DNA of 39,936 nt from SIG299 sp045531895 (GTDB lineage Bacteria > Bacillota > Clostridia > Lachnospirales > Lachnospiraceae): the NCBI GenBank assembly GCA_045531895.1, contig JAZSEW010000101.1, positions 1 to 39,936 on the forward strand, read 5' to 3'. Under the pieces are notes generated by a model that had not been told where the DNA came from, searched no databases, and saw nothing but the letters and a program-made list of their open reading frames with translations. The translations under genes and the position numbers were made by a program. This document shows, in pieces, positions 1 to 6,946 of the stretch (its first letter is position 1; the number at the start of each line of letters is the position of its first letter).

Positions 1-70
1 CTCGCGATTCTCGCACCATGGAGCGAGACAGTACAACAACTTTGCAAGAATAAAATGGAGTAAAACGCTC

Positions 71-106
71 GCAAACCGGAAGCCTTGTAAAGGAGTCCGG
101 TTTTGC
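71..106. other. Hairpin in the left-edge region
   Basis: GCAAACCGGA at 71-80 pairs with TCCGGTTTTGC at 96-106 (one bulged T) around a 15-base loop. There is only a short T run inside the right arm, so it is at best a weak terminator. Its partner gene lies off the window or is not recognisable. Confidence 0.4.
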
Positions 107-301
107 TATCGGGTACACCCCGAAATTAGGCGCTTACGAAAGTAGGGACAAGGAGAACGGTTGGGAGTGAGGAATGAGGGAGGTGACGACACTTCTGGGA
201 CACCTGCGAGGACACTCGTGTGATACTCTGACATTTATTTACGTAGTTGTTTGGCAAAAATCTTTGTAGAAGGTTAAAACCGGAGATAAGTAGGTTTTTC
301 A

Positions 302-330
302 TTGTAATTTACTTGAAAGTGTGTTAGTAT
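302..330 (+). promoter_or_regulatory. Candidate sigma-A promoter for the peptidase E-like gene
   Basis: TTGTAA (302-307) and TAGTAT (325-330) are separated by exactly 17 bases and lie 35 bases before the chosen start codon at 365. Both boxes are imperfect matches to TTGACA/TATAAT. Confidence 0.5.
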
Positions 331-364
331 AGGCGAAAAAAATGGATTTGTGGAGGCGATTATC

Positions 365-1099
365 ATGAAAGCAATGTTGACAAGTGCTCTTGGAGGTTCA
401 ATCAAGGTGAATGGAACCAGAGTACCGGATGTTCTGATTCAACATAATGGGTTATTGGACAGACTGAAATCCATTTGGATACCGAATGCAAGGGTGCTGA
501 TTATTTGCGCTAACCCGGATAACCATGAAAAGAATGATGGGGTATATGCCTGTTTAAAAGAAGCCCTTCCTATGAGTGGACTGAGTATTTCATCAATTGA
601 CCAGTGTGATGACAGAAATCCAAACAGTATTGATAATTTGGAAAATATCGATGCACTTATTTTGGCTGGCGGACATGTGCCTACGCAAAACAGGTTTATG
701 AAACAACTTCGTTTGAAAGAACGATTGTTAAATTATAATGGAATCGTAGTTGCGTGGAGTGCAGGTTCTATGAATTGCGCAGATGTAGTTTATGCCGGTC
801 CCGAACTTGAGGGAGAGGCAGTTGACCCACTCTATGAACGTTGGATTACGGGGTTAGGAATAACAAATATAAATATTTTTCCTCATTTTCAGAGCCTTAG
901 AGATGACTATTTGGATGGGTTGCGTTTAATTGAGGACATTACCTTTGATGACAGTGTCGGTCATGAGATAATTGCATTGAACGATGGAAGCTATATAATG
1001 ATTGATGACGGAAAAATCACATTGTACGGAGAAGCATATAGGATTAAGGACAGACAATTAACGCAGATTTGTAAGGATGGAGAGTACATTAATTTGTAA
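365..1099 (+). CDS. Peptidase E-like protein (S51 family serine peptidase)
   Basis: A 244-residue protein of the S51 family, whose members include dipeptidase E (alpha-aspartyl dipeptidase) and cyanophycinase. The nucleophile motif WSAGS is present with the serine at residue 132. A GGH motif follows the strand DALILA near residue 100, and a histidine in FPHFQ at 174 is the likely triad histidine, in the order seen in E. coli PepE. No signal peptide is visible, so it should act in the cytoplasm. The ATG at 365 is chosen because GGAGGCG sits about 7 bases upstream; the in-frame GTG at 350 precedes that site. dapB follows after 41 bases with no terminator, so the two are probably co-transcribed. 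The exact substrate cannot be told from sequence. Confidence 0.8.
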   Translation: MKAMLTSALGGSIKVNGTRVPDVLIQHNGLLDRLKSIWIPNARVLIICANPDNHEKNDGVYACLKEALPMSGLSISSIDQCDDRNPNSIDNLENIDALILAGGHVPTQNRFMKQLRLKERLLNYNGIVVAWSAGSMNCADVVYAGPELEGEAVDPLYERWITGLGITNINIFPHFQSLRDDYLDGLRLIEDITFDDSVGHEIIALNDGSYIMIDDGKITLYGEAYRIKDRQLTQICKDGEYINL

Positions 1100-1140
1100 A
1101 GAAATTTAAAAACCTATCAAAAAGAAAGCGGGAGATGCGC

Positions 1141-1893
1141 ATGATGAAAATTGCAGTTGTTGGTTGTACAGGAAAATTGGGCAGTTCCATTGTAAAAGGA
1201 ATTTTAAGCAGAACGGATGTGGAGCTTGGAGCAGTTGTCGGAAGAAAAGGAAATACATTTGTAGGAAAAGAAATATCGGAACTTGTTGGTGGAACGTGCA
1301 ATTTAAAAATTGTGGATGATATAGAAGCAGCAAAAGAGTGTGATGTTTTCATTGATTGTACGAATGCGGATACTTTTATGACTATCAGCTATGAGAAATA
1401 TAATACAATGAGAAAACCGTTGGTGATTGCAACAACGGCATTTACCGCGGATGATATTGCGAAAATAAATGAATTGTCAATGCAGGTACCGGTATTTATG
1501 ACAGGAAATTTCAGCATTGCTTTGCATGATTTTATTGAAACGCTGAAGTTCGCGGCAAAGAGAGTCAGCAAGGATACGGATGTACAAATTGTGGAGTATC
1601 ATCATAACCAGAAGAAGGATGCTCCGAGCGGAACCGCATTGATGATAAGAGATGCTCTGGTAACTGCAAATACAAGGTTAAATGCAGAAGCTATAAATAT
1701 TTGCAGTATTCGCGGAGGCAATATTTTCGGTGAGCATGAGGTGATTTTTGCAAATTGCAAGGACGAGGTAATTACCTTCAAGCATCAAGTGTCATCCAGA
1801 GAAACTTTTGCGGACGGTGCTATCGAGGTTTCATGCTGGTTGGTGAACCGGGAAAACGGAATGTATAATATGGATGATTTTTGTAGTGACTAA
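1141..1893 (+). CDS. dapB: 4-hydroxy-tetrahydrodipicolinate reductase (DapB)
   Basis: DapB reduces 4-hydroxy-tetrahydrodipicolinate with NAD(P)H in the lysine and meso-diaminopimelate pathway, in the cytoplasm. The 250-residue length is normal. The N-terminal Rossmann motif AVVGCTGKLG is followed by the family signature EYHHNQKKDAPSGTA, with the catalytic histidine pair at 154-155, a lysine at 158 and the PSGT loop after it. The start at 1141 has GGGAG about 7 bases upstream; the in-frame ATG at 1135 is too close to that site, and 1144 is an alternative. In many Clostridia dapB lies beside dapA. Here its only partner is a peptidase E-like gene, so this may be a second copy or a relocated one. 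It ends before a strong bidirectional terminator. Confidence 0.92.
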   Translation: MMKIAVVGCTGKLGSSIVKGILSRTDVELGAVVGRKGNTFVGKEISELVGGTCNLKIVDDIEAAKECDVFIDCTNADTFMTISYEKYNTMRKPLVIATTAFTADDIAKINELSMQVPVFMTGNFSIALHDFIETLKFAAKRVSKDTDVQIVEYHHNQKKDAPSGTALMIRDALVTANTRLNAEAINICSIRGGNIFGEHEVIFANCKDEVITFKHQVSSRETFADGAIEVSCWLVNRENGMYNMDDFCSD

Positions 1894-1943
1894 GAGAAAT
1901 TATCTTGGTTGCCCACGAGTTCGAATCCATGTGTGTGACCGCA

Positions 1944-2004
1944 TAAAAAAAGAACTGTAGAACGTATAATTTTAGTCTGACAATACGTTCCACAGTTCTT
2001 TTTT
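1944..2004. terminator. Bidirectional intrinsic terminator between dapB and the YjfB-like gene
   Basis: AAGAACTGTAGAACGTAT on the left pairs with ATACGTTCCACAGTTCTT on the right with one G-U pair. The stem is flanked by an A run on the left and a T run on the right, so it can end transcription from dapB and from the convergent minus-strand gene. Confidence 0.9.
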
Positions 2005-2009
2005 GAATC

Positions 2010-2186
2010 TTATACGGTAATGTCAATATTCTGACCAAGATGCGGGTTGACCGACTGCTCCATCAGTTTAATCATCATGGCGCCGGATTCTTCCACAGTA
2101 TCCAGAGTCTTGGCAAGCATGGCGATATTATACTGGTTCACAGTATTCGCCTGTGACATTGCAACAGATAATGTTGGGATATCCAT
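2010..2186 (-). CDS. YjfB-family putative motility protein (58 aa)
   Basis: A 58-residue reading frame on the minus strand beginning MDIPTLSVAMSQANTVNQ and ending QNIDITV. Its mainly helical middle is followed by an NPHLGQNIDI tail, the pattern I associate with the small YjfB putative motility family. An AAGGGG ribosome binding site lies about 10 bases before the ATG. The gene ends right beside the bidirectional terminator at 1944-2004 and is divergent from trxB. The molecular role of the family is not established as far as I know; its members are common in flagellated Firmicutes. Assignment rests on recognition of the sequence pattern by eye. Confidence 0.78.
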   Translation of the reverse strand: MDIPTLSVAMSQANTVNQYNIAMLAKTLDTVEESGAMMIKLMEQSVNPHLGQNIDITV

Positions 2187-2236
2187 TAAATATCAGCCCC
2201 TTTCTGCTTTTTTTGTTCATGGATTAAGTTTCCATA

Positions 2237-2282
2237 TGTACAGAACCGTATTTTTGTGATATACTATATCGTGGAGTATATC
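2237..2282 (+). promoter_or_regulatory. Candidate trxB promoter with overlapping dyad
   Basis: TGTACA (2237-2242), 17 bases, then TATACT (2260-2265) resembles a sigma-A promoter. The -10 box lies in a perfect 8-bp inverted repeat, GATATACT (2258-2265) and AGTATATC (2275-2282), separated by 9 bases. A protein bound to this dyad would cover the -10 box and start site, and could also influence the divergent small gene. Confidence 0.45.
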
Positions 2283-2365
2283 TGATTATATTATAACAGC
2301 ATTTTGCTTCGTATACAACAGAAATTCAAAGATTTTCTGTTTGTCAGGAAACAAGGAGAATTACC

Positions 2366-3283
2366 ATGCTTGATTTGATTATTATCGGCGCAGGTCCGGC
2401 AGGACTTGCTGCAGCTGTTTATGCTGCCCGTGCAGAGTTAAAGTTTATTGTTTTGGAAAAAGAAATTATGAGCGGCGGGCAAATTATTAACACCTATGAA
2501 GTGGATAATTATCCGGGCCTGTTTCATATGGGCGGCTTTGACCTTGCTATGAAGTTCCGCGAACATGCAGATGCGCTTGGTGCTTCTTTTGTGACAGGCG
2601 AAGTGGAAAAGATTGAATCGGTTTCCGGTGGAAAAAAAGTAATTTGCAAAGACGGTACGGAGTATGAAACAAAGACGGTAATTCTTTCCGGCGGTGCAAA
2701 ACACAGAAAACTTTTAGTGCCGGGAGAAGAAAAACTGGCCGGTTCCGGAGTATCTTATTGTGCTACCTGTGACGGGGCTTTTTTCCGTAATAAAGAAGTT
2801 GCTGTTGTAGGCGGCGGAGATGTTGCGGTGGAGGATGCACTGTTTTTGGCCAGACTTTGCAAAAAGGTATACGTGATTCACAGAAGAGACAGCTTCAGGG
2901 CAGCAAAGACATTGGTTTCCCGCCTGGCAGGAACAGAAAATGTGGAAATCATTTATGACAGCATAGTAAAAGAAATTTGTGGTGGATTTAAAGTAGAATC
3001 TATTCGTTTGGAAAACAAAAAAACTCAGGAAGAGAGAAGTGTGGCACTGGACGGTGTGTTTATTGCGGTAGGCATGCTGCCGGAAACAAAGGCATATGAA
3101 GGTCTGGTGACACTGGATGCAACAGGTTATATTGTGGCAGATGAAACAGGAGTAACGTCCGATCCGGCTGTTTTTGCAGCGGGTGATATTCGGACAAAAG
3201 CACTTCGGCAGGTAGTAACAGCGGCATCGGATGGTGCCAATGCAGTGCAGAGTGTTGAGCGTTATCTTGCAGAAGCAAATTAA
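2366..3283 (+). CDS. trxB: Thioredoxin reductase (TrxB-type FAD flavoprotein)
   Basis: Transfers electrons from NADPH through FAD and a redox disulfide to thioredoxin or a related partner in the cytoplasm. At 305 residues it has the usual low-molecular-weight thioredoxin reductase length. Visible in order are the FAD-binding motif GAGPAGLAA (8-16), NTYEVDNYPG (42-51), the redox-active CATC (132-135), the NADPH-binding motif GGGDVAVEDA (149-158) with HRR soon after, and a C-terminal FAD motif with AAGDI. An AAGGAG site precedes the ATG. It is followed after 17 bases by a secreted NlpC/P60 gene, probably in one transcript. Members of this family can use partners other than thioredoxin, so the symbol is by similarity. 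Confidence 0.92.
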   Translation: MLDLIIIGAGPAGLAAAVYAARAELKFIVLEKEIMSGGQIINTYEVDNYPGLFHMGGFDLAMKFREHADALGASFVTGEVEKIESVSGGKKVICKDGTEYETKTVILSGGAKHRKLLVPGEEKLAGSGVSYCATCDGAFFRNKEVAVVGGGDVAVEDALFLARLCKKVYVIHRRDSFRAAKTLVSRLAGTENVEIIYDSIVKEICGGFKVESIRLENKKTQEERSVALDGVFIAVGMLPETKAYEGLVTLDATGYIVADETGVTSDPAVFAAGDIRTKALRQVVTAASDGANAVQSVERYLAEAN

Positions 3284-3300
3284 GAGAAAAGAGGTTTTCA

Positions 3301-4647
3301 ATGAATTATACAAAAGCGATGACATTGGTGCTTGCCGGAATTATGGCAATATCTCCGATGCAGTTTACCAAGGGAGAAGAATTAAAAATAACAGAGGAAA
3401 CTACGGCAGAAGCTTCGGTGGAAGCTCCTGTAGAAATTGTGTCAGAAACCGGGAAAATAGTTTCTGCAGATTCTGCAGTGGGTGGAATTTCTCTTATGTT
3501 AAATGATTATTACAACAGTCTTGGAGAGGATGAATCCGGAGACATTTATGTGGACGGTGTAAAAATGAAAGCTGTACACCGGGTGCCGTCTCCATATGAG
3601 AATCTGGCAATTGCCAATGTAAAGTCCTATGTAAATATCCGTTCTGGTCCGTCTACCGATTATGAAGCAATTGGTAAACTGTACAAGGGATGTGTTGCCA
3701 ATGTGCTTGGCTACGAAGGCGACTGGGTAAAAATTCAGTCCGGTAATCTGAAAGAAGGTTATATCCGTGGTGATTACCTGTTAATCGGTTGGGATGCAGA
3801 AGAAAAAATTGAAGAGCATTGTGATAAAATAGCAACAGTAAATTGCTCCGTATTAAATGTTCGTACCGGAATGAGTACTTCTGACTCTATTTATGACCAG
3901 ATTCCAAGAGGTGAATCTTATTATGTTGTGGAAGAGTATGAAGAATGGGTAAAAATTGTACTCAGCCAGGATGATAATACCGGTGCGGAGCATACGGGCT
4001 ATGTATTTAAGCAGTATGTAGATTTAAGCTATGAATTCCAGTATGCCGTGACAAAGGAAGAAGAGGAAGCGCAAAGAGCTGCGGAAGAGGCAGCCAGAAA
4101 GGCAGAGCAGGAGCGTCTTCGTAAGCTCGCCGAAGAAGAGGCGGCCAGAAAGGCAGCCGCAGAAGAAAAGAAGAGAAAAGAAGAGGAAGCTAAGAAGGCA
4201 GCGGCTCAGGCTGAGGCAGAAGAGGCACAGAAACTGTTAGAGCAACAGGCAGCTTTATCTACTGATGCGGCAAAACTCCGTCAGGAAGTGGCGTCCTACG
4301 CCCTGAACTTTGTTGGAAATCCTTATTTATGGGGTGGAACCAGTCTTACCAAGGGTGCAGACTGCTCCGGTTTTGTACAATCCATTTATAAACAGTTTGG
4401 CTATACACTTCCGCGTACTTCCAAGGAACAGTCAAAATCTGCAGGCTATTCCAATGTGACACCGGATTTAGACCACCTGCTTCCGGGTGACCTGATTTTC
4501 TACACCAACAGTAAAGGTGTGGTAGACCATGTTGGTCTGTACATCGGTGACGGAAAGATTGTGCATGCGGCAAGTAAGAAGAGCGGCATAAAGATTTCCA
4601 GCTATAAGACACGTACACCTTATAAGGCGCGGCGTGTTATCAAGTAA
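3301..4647 (+). CDS. Secreted cell wall hydrolase: two SH3b domains, coiled coil, NlpC/P60
   Basis: A 448-residue exported peptidoglycan endopeptidase. The first ~25 residues form a signal peptide. Two bacterial SH3 repeats with NIRSG and NVRTG signatures lie at about 102-161 and 178-240. An Ala/Glu/Lys/Arg-rich segment of about 75 residues (252-325) should be a long coiled coil. The C-terminal NlpC/P60 domain (about 330-448) carries DCSGF with the nucleophile Cys355, DHVGLYIG with His410 and a third polar residue, His422 in VHAAS. NlpC/P60 enzymes typically cut gamma-D-Glu to diaminoacid bonds; the SH3b repeats would bind wall peptides. The spacing behind trxB suggests co-transcription. The coiled coil resembles the hinge of regulated division hydrolases such as RipA or PcsB-like proteins, but that role is inference. 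Confidence 0.92.
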   Translation: MNYTKAMTLVLAGIMAISPMQFTKGEELKITEETTAEASVEAPVEIVSETGKIVSADSAVGGISLMLNDYYNSLGEDESGDIYVDGVKMKAVHRVPSPYENLAIANVKSYVNIRSGPSTDYEAIGKLYKGCVANVLGYEGDWVKIQSGNLKEGYIRGDYLLIGWDAEEKIEEHCDKIATVNCSVLNVRTGMSTSDSIYDQIPRGESYYVVEEYEEWVKIVLSQDDNTGAEHTGYVFKQYVDLSYEFQYAVTKEEEEAQRAAEEAARKAEQERLRKLAEEEAARKAAAEEKKRKEEEAKKAAAQAEAEEAQKLLEQQAALSTDAAKLRQEVASYALNFVGNPYLWGGTSLTKGADCSGFVQSIYKQFGYTLPRTSKEQSKSAGYSNVTPDLDHLLPGDLIFYTNSKGVVDHVGLYIGDGKIVHAASKKSGIKISSYKTRTPYKARRVIK

Positions 4648-4675
4648 TTATATTAAATTGCCTAATAACACGTCG
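4630..4675 (+). other. Inverted repeat across the stop codon of the wall hydrolase gene
   Basis: CGGCGTGTTAT (4630-4640) pairs with ATAACACGTCG (4665-4675), an 11-bp stem with one G-U pair that encloses the TAA stop. It is not followed by a T run, so it is more likely an mRNA 3'-end structure than a terminator by itself. Confidence 0.5.
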
Positions 4676-4688
4676 TAGACATGTGTGT

Positions 4689-4714
4689 AAGCCATGGAGA
4701 GTGCATGGCTTTAA
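4689..4714 (+). terminator. Weak candidate terminator hairpin
   Basis: AAGCCATG (4689-4696) pairs with CATGGCTT (4704-4711) around a 7-base loop, followed by only a short T/A stretch. It sits in the convergent gap between the wall hydrolase and the fructokinase. Confidence 0.4.
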
Positions 4715-4744
4715 GCTGGCGGGAGTAGAAGAATTAGTGGTGCG

Positions 4745-5617
4745 TTAGTCTGTCAGAGCTTCCAGCGCCAGTTTCAAACAACCAAGTACACCCTGATTGT
4801 CATTTAAAGACGGTGGTACAATATAGGTATCCAGGTTGTTCAGCTGTAATGTTTTGATATAGCCGTTCAATAATTCTGCTGTTCTTTTCCGAACCAGTGG
4901 AAACAATTGTTCCTGATGCATAACGCCTCCGCCAAGGACGATGCGTTCCGGAGAGAGAATCAGGATATAGTTCATCAGAGCCTGGGCGATGTAGTCGGCT
5001 TCCAGTTCCCAGACTTCAGAGATATCTTTTAATTCAATAGCTTTCTTTCCGTAACGGCCTTCAATGGCAGGGCCTGCGGCAAGACCTTCCAGGCAGTTGT
5101 CATGATATGGGCAACTGCCTTTGTATGTATCGGAGGAATGACGGGATAAAAGAATGTGTCCTCCTTCCGGATGCAGCATGCCGTGAAGAAGATTACGATT
5201 AATCATAATGCCGACACCGACACCGGTACCGATGGTAATATAGATGCCGGTATTAATATCCTGCATACAGCCAAAGGTTGCTTCTCCCAGGGCGGCAGCG
5301 TTTACATCGGTGTCAAAACCTACAGGAATGCGCAGAGCATCTGCAAAGGCGCTGCGAATATTGTAATTTGCCCAGGAGAGCTTTGGCGTAGTTGTGATTG
5401 CTCCATAAGTTCTTGAAGCAGAGTTTAAGTCTGCCGGCCCGAAGGTGCCGATTCCAAGGGCGTCAAGCTTGAAGTTTTTAAAATATGAAATCATGCGTGG
5501 TATGGTTCTTTCGGGTGATTCTGTAGGAAAGGTAGTGCGGTCCAGAATGGTTCCTTTTTCATCACCGATGGCGCAGACCATTTTTGTGCCTCCGGCTTCC
5601 AATGCTCCTAATACCAT
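4745..5617 (-). CDS. ROK-family fructokinase
   Basis: A 290-residue ROK sugar kinase, most like the YdhR/GmuE-type fructokinases of Bacillus, which phosphorylate fructose with ATP to fructose 6-phosphate. Features seen are the N-terminal phosphate motif EAGGTK, GIGTFGPAD, the catalytic DVNAAALGE, and YITIGTGVGVG. A zinc-site region follows, with HPEGGH, then GSCPYHDNCLEGLAAGPA carrying His and Cys ligands. A downstream motif reads ILILSPERIVLGGG. AAGGAGG lies 5 bases before the ATG, and a promoter is visible further upstream. It is monocistronic on the minus strand. The fructose preference is inferred from the family; other hexoses are possible. Confidence 0.88.
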   Translation of the reverse strand: MVLGALEAGGTKMVCAIGDEKGTILDRTTFPTESPERTIPRMISYFKNFKLDALGIGTFGPADLNSASRTYGAITTTPKLSWANYNIRSAFADALRIPVGFDTDVNAAALGEATFGCMQDINTGIYITIGTGVGVGIMINRNLLHGMLHPEGGHILLSRHSSDTYKGSCPYHDNCLEGLAAGPAIEGRYGKKAIELKDISEVWELEADYIAQALMNYILILSPERIVLGGGVMHQEQLFPLVRKRTAELLNGYIKTLQLNNLDTYIVPPSLNDNQGVLGCLKLALEALTD

Positions 5618-5648
5618 AGTATCCTCCTTAATTCTTTTCTATGCTTTT

Positions 5649-5677
5649 ATCATATGAAATTCTCTAACTGAAATCAA
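5649..5677 (-). promoter_or_regulatory. Candidate promoter for the ROK kinase
   Basis: On the minus strand TTGATT (5677-5672) and TATGAT (5654-5649) are 17 bases apart, 32 bases before the kinase start codon. Confidence 0.6.
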
Positions 5678-5822
5678 GCATGAAAAAATAAAAATGTACT
5701 GAAAGTTGTATATTTTATTTTTGGGTCTTGACTTTACAAAATTTGTGCAACTTCCACAAAAAAGGACGGCTTTTTTCGTTATATCGATGTAGAATAGAAA
5801 ATGCTTTAGAATAGCTGAAAAT

Positions 5823-5908
5823 TGTGGATAACCAGTTATCCACAGAACGAAAGTGGAAAAAAAGAGTGATAAAAAAGGTTATTCACAAAGTTATCCACAT
5901 TATCCACA
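5823..5908. other. DnaA-box cluster (five boxes in 86 bp)
   Basis: Four perfect TTATCCACA boxes lie at 5823-5831 (minus), 5836-5844, 5891-5899 and 5900-5908 (plus), with a fifth, TTATTCACA, at 5879-5887 (plus). The last three are in direct tandem with 3- and 0-base gaps. The region downstream to about 6080 is very AT-rich. In known bacteria such clusters occur at oriC or at DnaA-titrating or DnaA-regulated loci. No dnaA, dnaN or rpmH is present here, so a secondary cluster is more likely than the chromosomal origin. The 5618-6199 gap holds no gene that I can see. Confidence 0.85.
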
Positions 5909-6082
5909 AGAATATACTATGTTTGTGGTATAAAATGAAACTATGTCAAGTTCGAAAGTTTGTTTTGTAATTTCTGATAAATTTGAGCAAATATGACAAA
6001 AAATGAAATGTCTTTCTTGACATGACGTTTTGAGAAAATTGAAACAAAAATAAGTAAGATAACTGAAAAGTTGAAAAAATAG

Positions 6083-6111
6083 TTGCAAAGTGTATCGACA
6101 AATGGTATACT
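6083..6111 (+). promoter_or_regulatory. Candidate promoter for hpf
   Basis: TTGCAA (6083-6088) and TATACT (6106-6111) are separated by 17 bases, 89 bases before the hpf start codon and downstream of the DnaA-box cluster. Confidence 0.65.
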
Positions 6112-6199
6112 ATAAACGAACACAAGATTAGGAAAAATGAAATAAACGATTACTTTAATCGAAGTGTTCGAATTATATGTAGCAAAGGAGCTGGTAACT

Positions 6200-6727
6200 A
6201 TGCGTTATATTATGTACGGAAAAAATATTGAGGTTACGGAGGGCTTAAGAACTGCAGTCGAAGACAAATTCGGCAAACTGTCTCGTTATTTTACAGAAGA
6301 TACTGAAATTCATGTAACATTCAGCGTAGAAAAAGAGTTACAGAAAATAGAGGTAACAATTCCAATGAAGGGTAACATCGTTCGTGCAGAGGAAGAAAGT
6401 GAGGATATGTATGCATCTATCGATATGGTAGAAGATACTATCGAACGTCAGCTTAGAAAGTTTAAAAATAAGCTGGTAGATAAAAAGCAAAATGCAGTGA
6501 GTTTGTCTCAGGCATTTCTGACAGAAGATGCAGAGGACGAGGATGAAGTAAAAATTGTTCGTACCAAACGTTTTGCTGTAAAACCGATGGATGTGGAAGA
6601 AGCCTGTATCCAGATGGAACTTTTGGGCCACAATTTCTTTGTATTCCGCAATGCGGAGACCGATGAGGTAAATGTAGTATATAAGAGAAAAGGAAATACC
6701 TACGGTTTGATTGAACCTGAATATTAG
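6200..6727 (+). CDS. hpf: Long-form ribosome hibernation promoting factor
   Basis: Binds the 30S decoding region in stationary or stressed cells and, in the long form, drives 100S ribosome dimers. The 175 residues show the N-terminal S30AE fold (about 1-100, starting MRYIMYGKNIEVTEGLR), an acidic linker rich in Glu/Asp (about 105-120), and the C-terminal dimerisation domain (about 125-175) with KRFAVKPMDVEEA and a YKRKGNTYGLIEPE ending. The ATG at 6200 is supported by AAGGAG ten bases before it. An in-frame upstream start at 6164 has no such site and adds an unlikely leader. hpf immediately before secA and prfB is a common Firmicutes order. A hairpin and a separate secA promoter lie between them. 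Confidence 0.95.
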   Translation: MRYIMYGKNIEVTEGLRTAVEDKFGKLSRYFTEDTEIHVTFSVEKELQKIEVTIPMKGNIVRAEEESEDMYASIDMVEDTIERQLRKFKNKLVDKKQNAVSLSQAFLTEDAEDEDEVKIVRTKRFAVKPMDVEEACIQMELLGHNFFVFRNAETDEVNVVYKRKGNTYGLIEPEY

Positions 6728-6756
6728 AAGGACTATTCGGAAATCCTTTCTTTGCG

Positions 6757-6786
6757 GGGGTGCTGCAGCAGCGGCACCCCTTGTCC
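6757..6786 (+). terminator. GC-rich hairpin after hpf
   Basis: GGGGTGCTGC (6757-6766) pairs with GCGGCACCCC (6771-6780) with one G-U pair and a 4-base loop. The following TTGTCCC tract is a poor T run, so termination may be partial and read-through into secA is possible. Confidence 0.65.
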
Positions 6787-6841
6787 CTTGTTAAAGAAAA
6801 AAGTATTTTCTCTGTTCATATCTTGTTCATAAAAAATTCAG

Positions 6842-6870
6842 TTGATAACCTCCTGTGAAAATGGTACAAT
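6842..6870 (+). promoter_or_regulatory. Candidate promoter for secA
   Basis: TTGATA (6842-6847) and TACAAT (6865-6870) with a 17-base spacer, 77 bases before the secA start. Confidence 0.65.
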
Positions 6871-6946
6871 ACTATAAAACGTAGAATGAGGAAGTATGTT
6901 GATTTCCGAGTTTGTTCTACCGTATATTGAAAGGGAATAAACAAAA

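Larger units (their letters stand above)
1..349. other. Unassigned left edge, no recognised gene
   Basis: I see no convincing gene in these 349 bases. One frame stays open from the window edge to about 170 but has no family signature I recognise, and a 59-codon minus-strand reading lacks a ribosome binding site. The stretch holds one clear hairpin (71-106) and, near its right end, a promoter for the next gene. It is purine-rich between about 140 and 210, unlike the coding DNA downstream. It could be the tail of a mobile element or a truncated gene cut by the contig edge. Confidence 0.4.

Noticed and set aside
2714..3325. 203-codon minus-strand frame opposite trxB
   Set aside because: Cys/Phe/Ser-rich shadow of a well-supported flavoprotein gene.
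5823..5908. Calling the DnaA-box cluster the chromosomal origin
   Set aside because: No dnaA, dnaN, rpmH or gyrase genes are nearby and no clear unwinding element with repeats was identified; only the cluster itself is supported.
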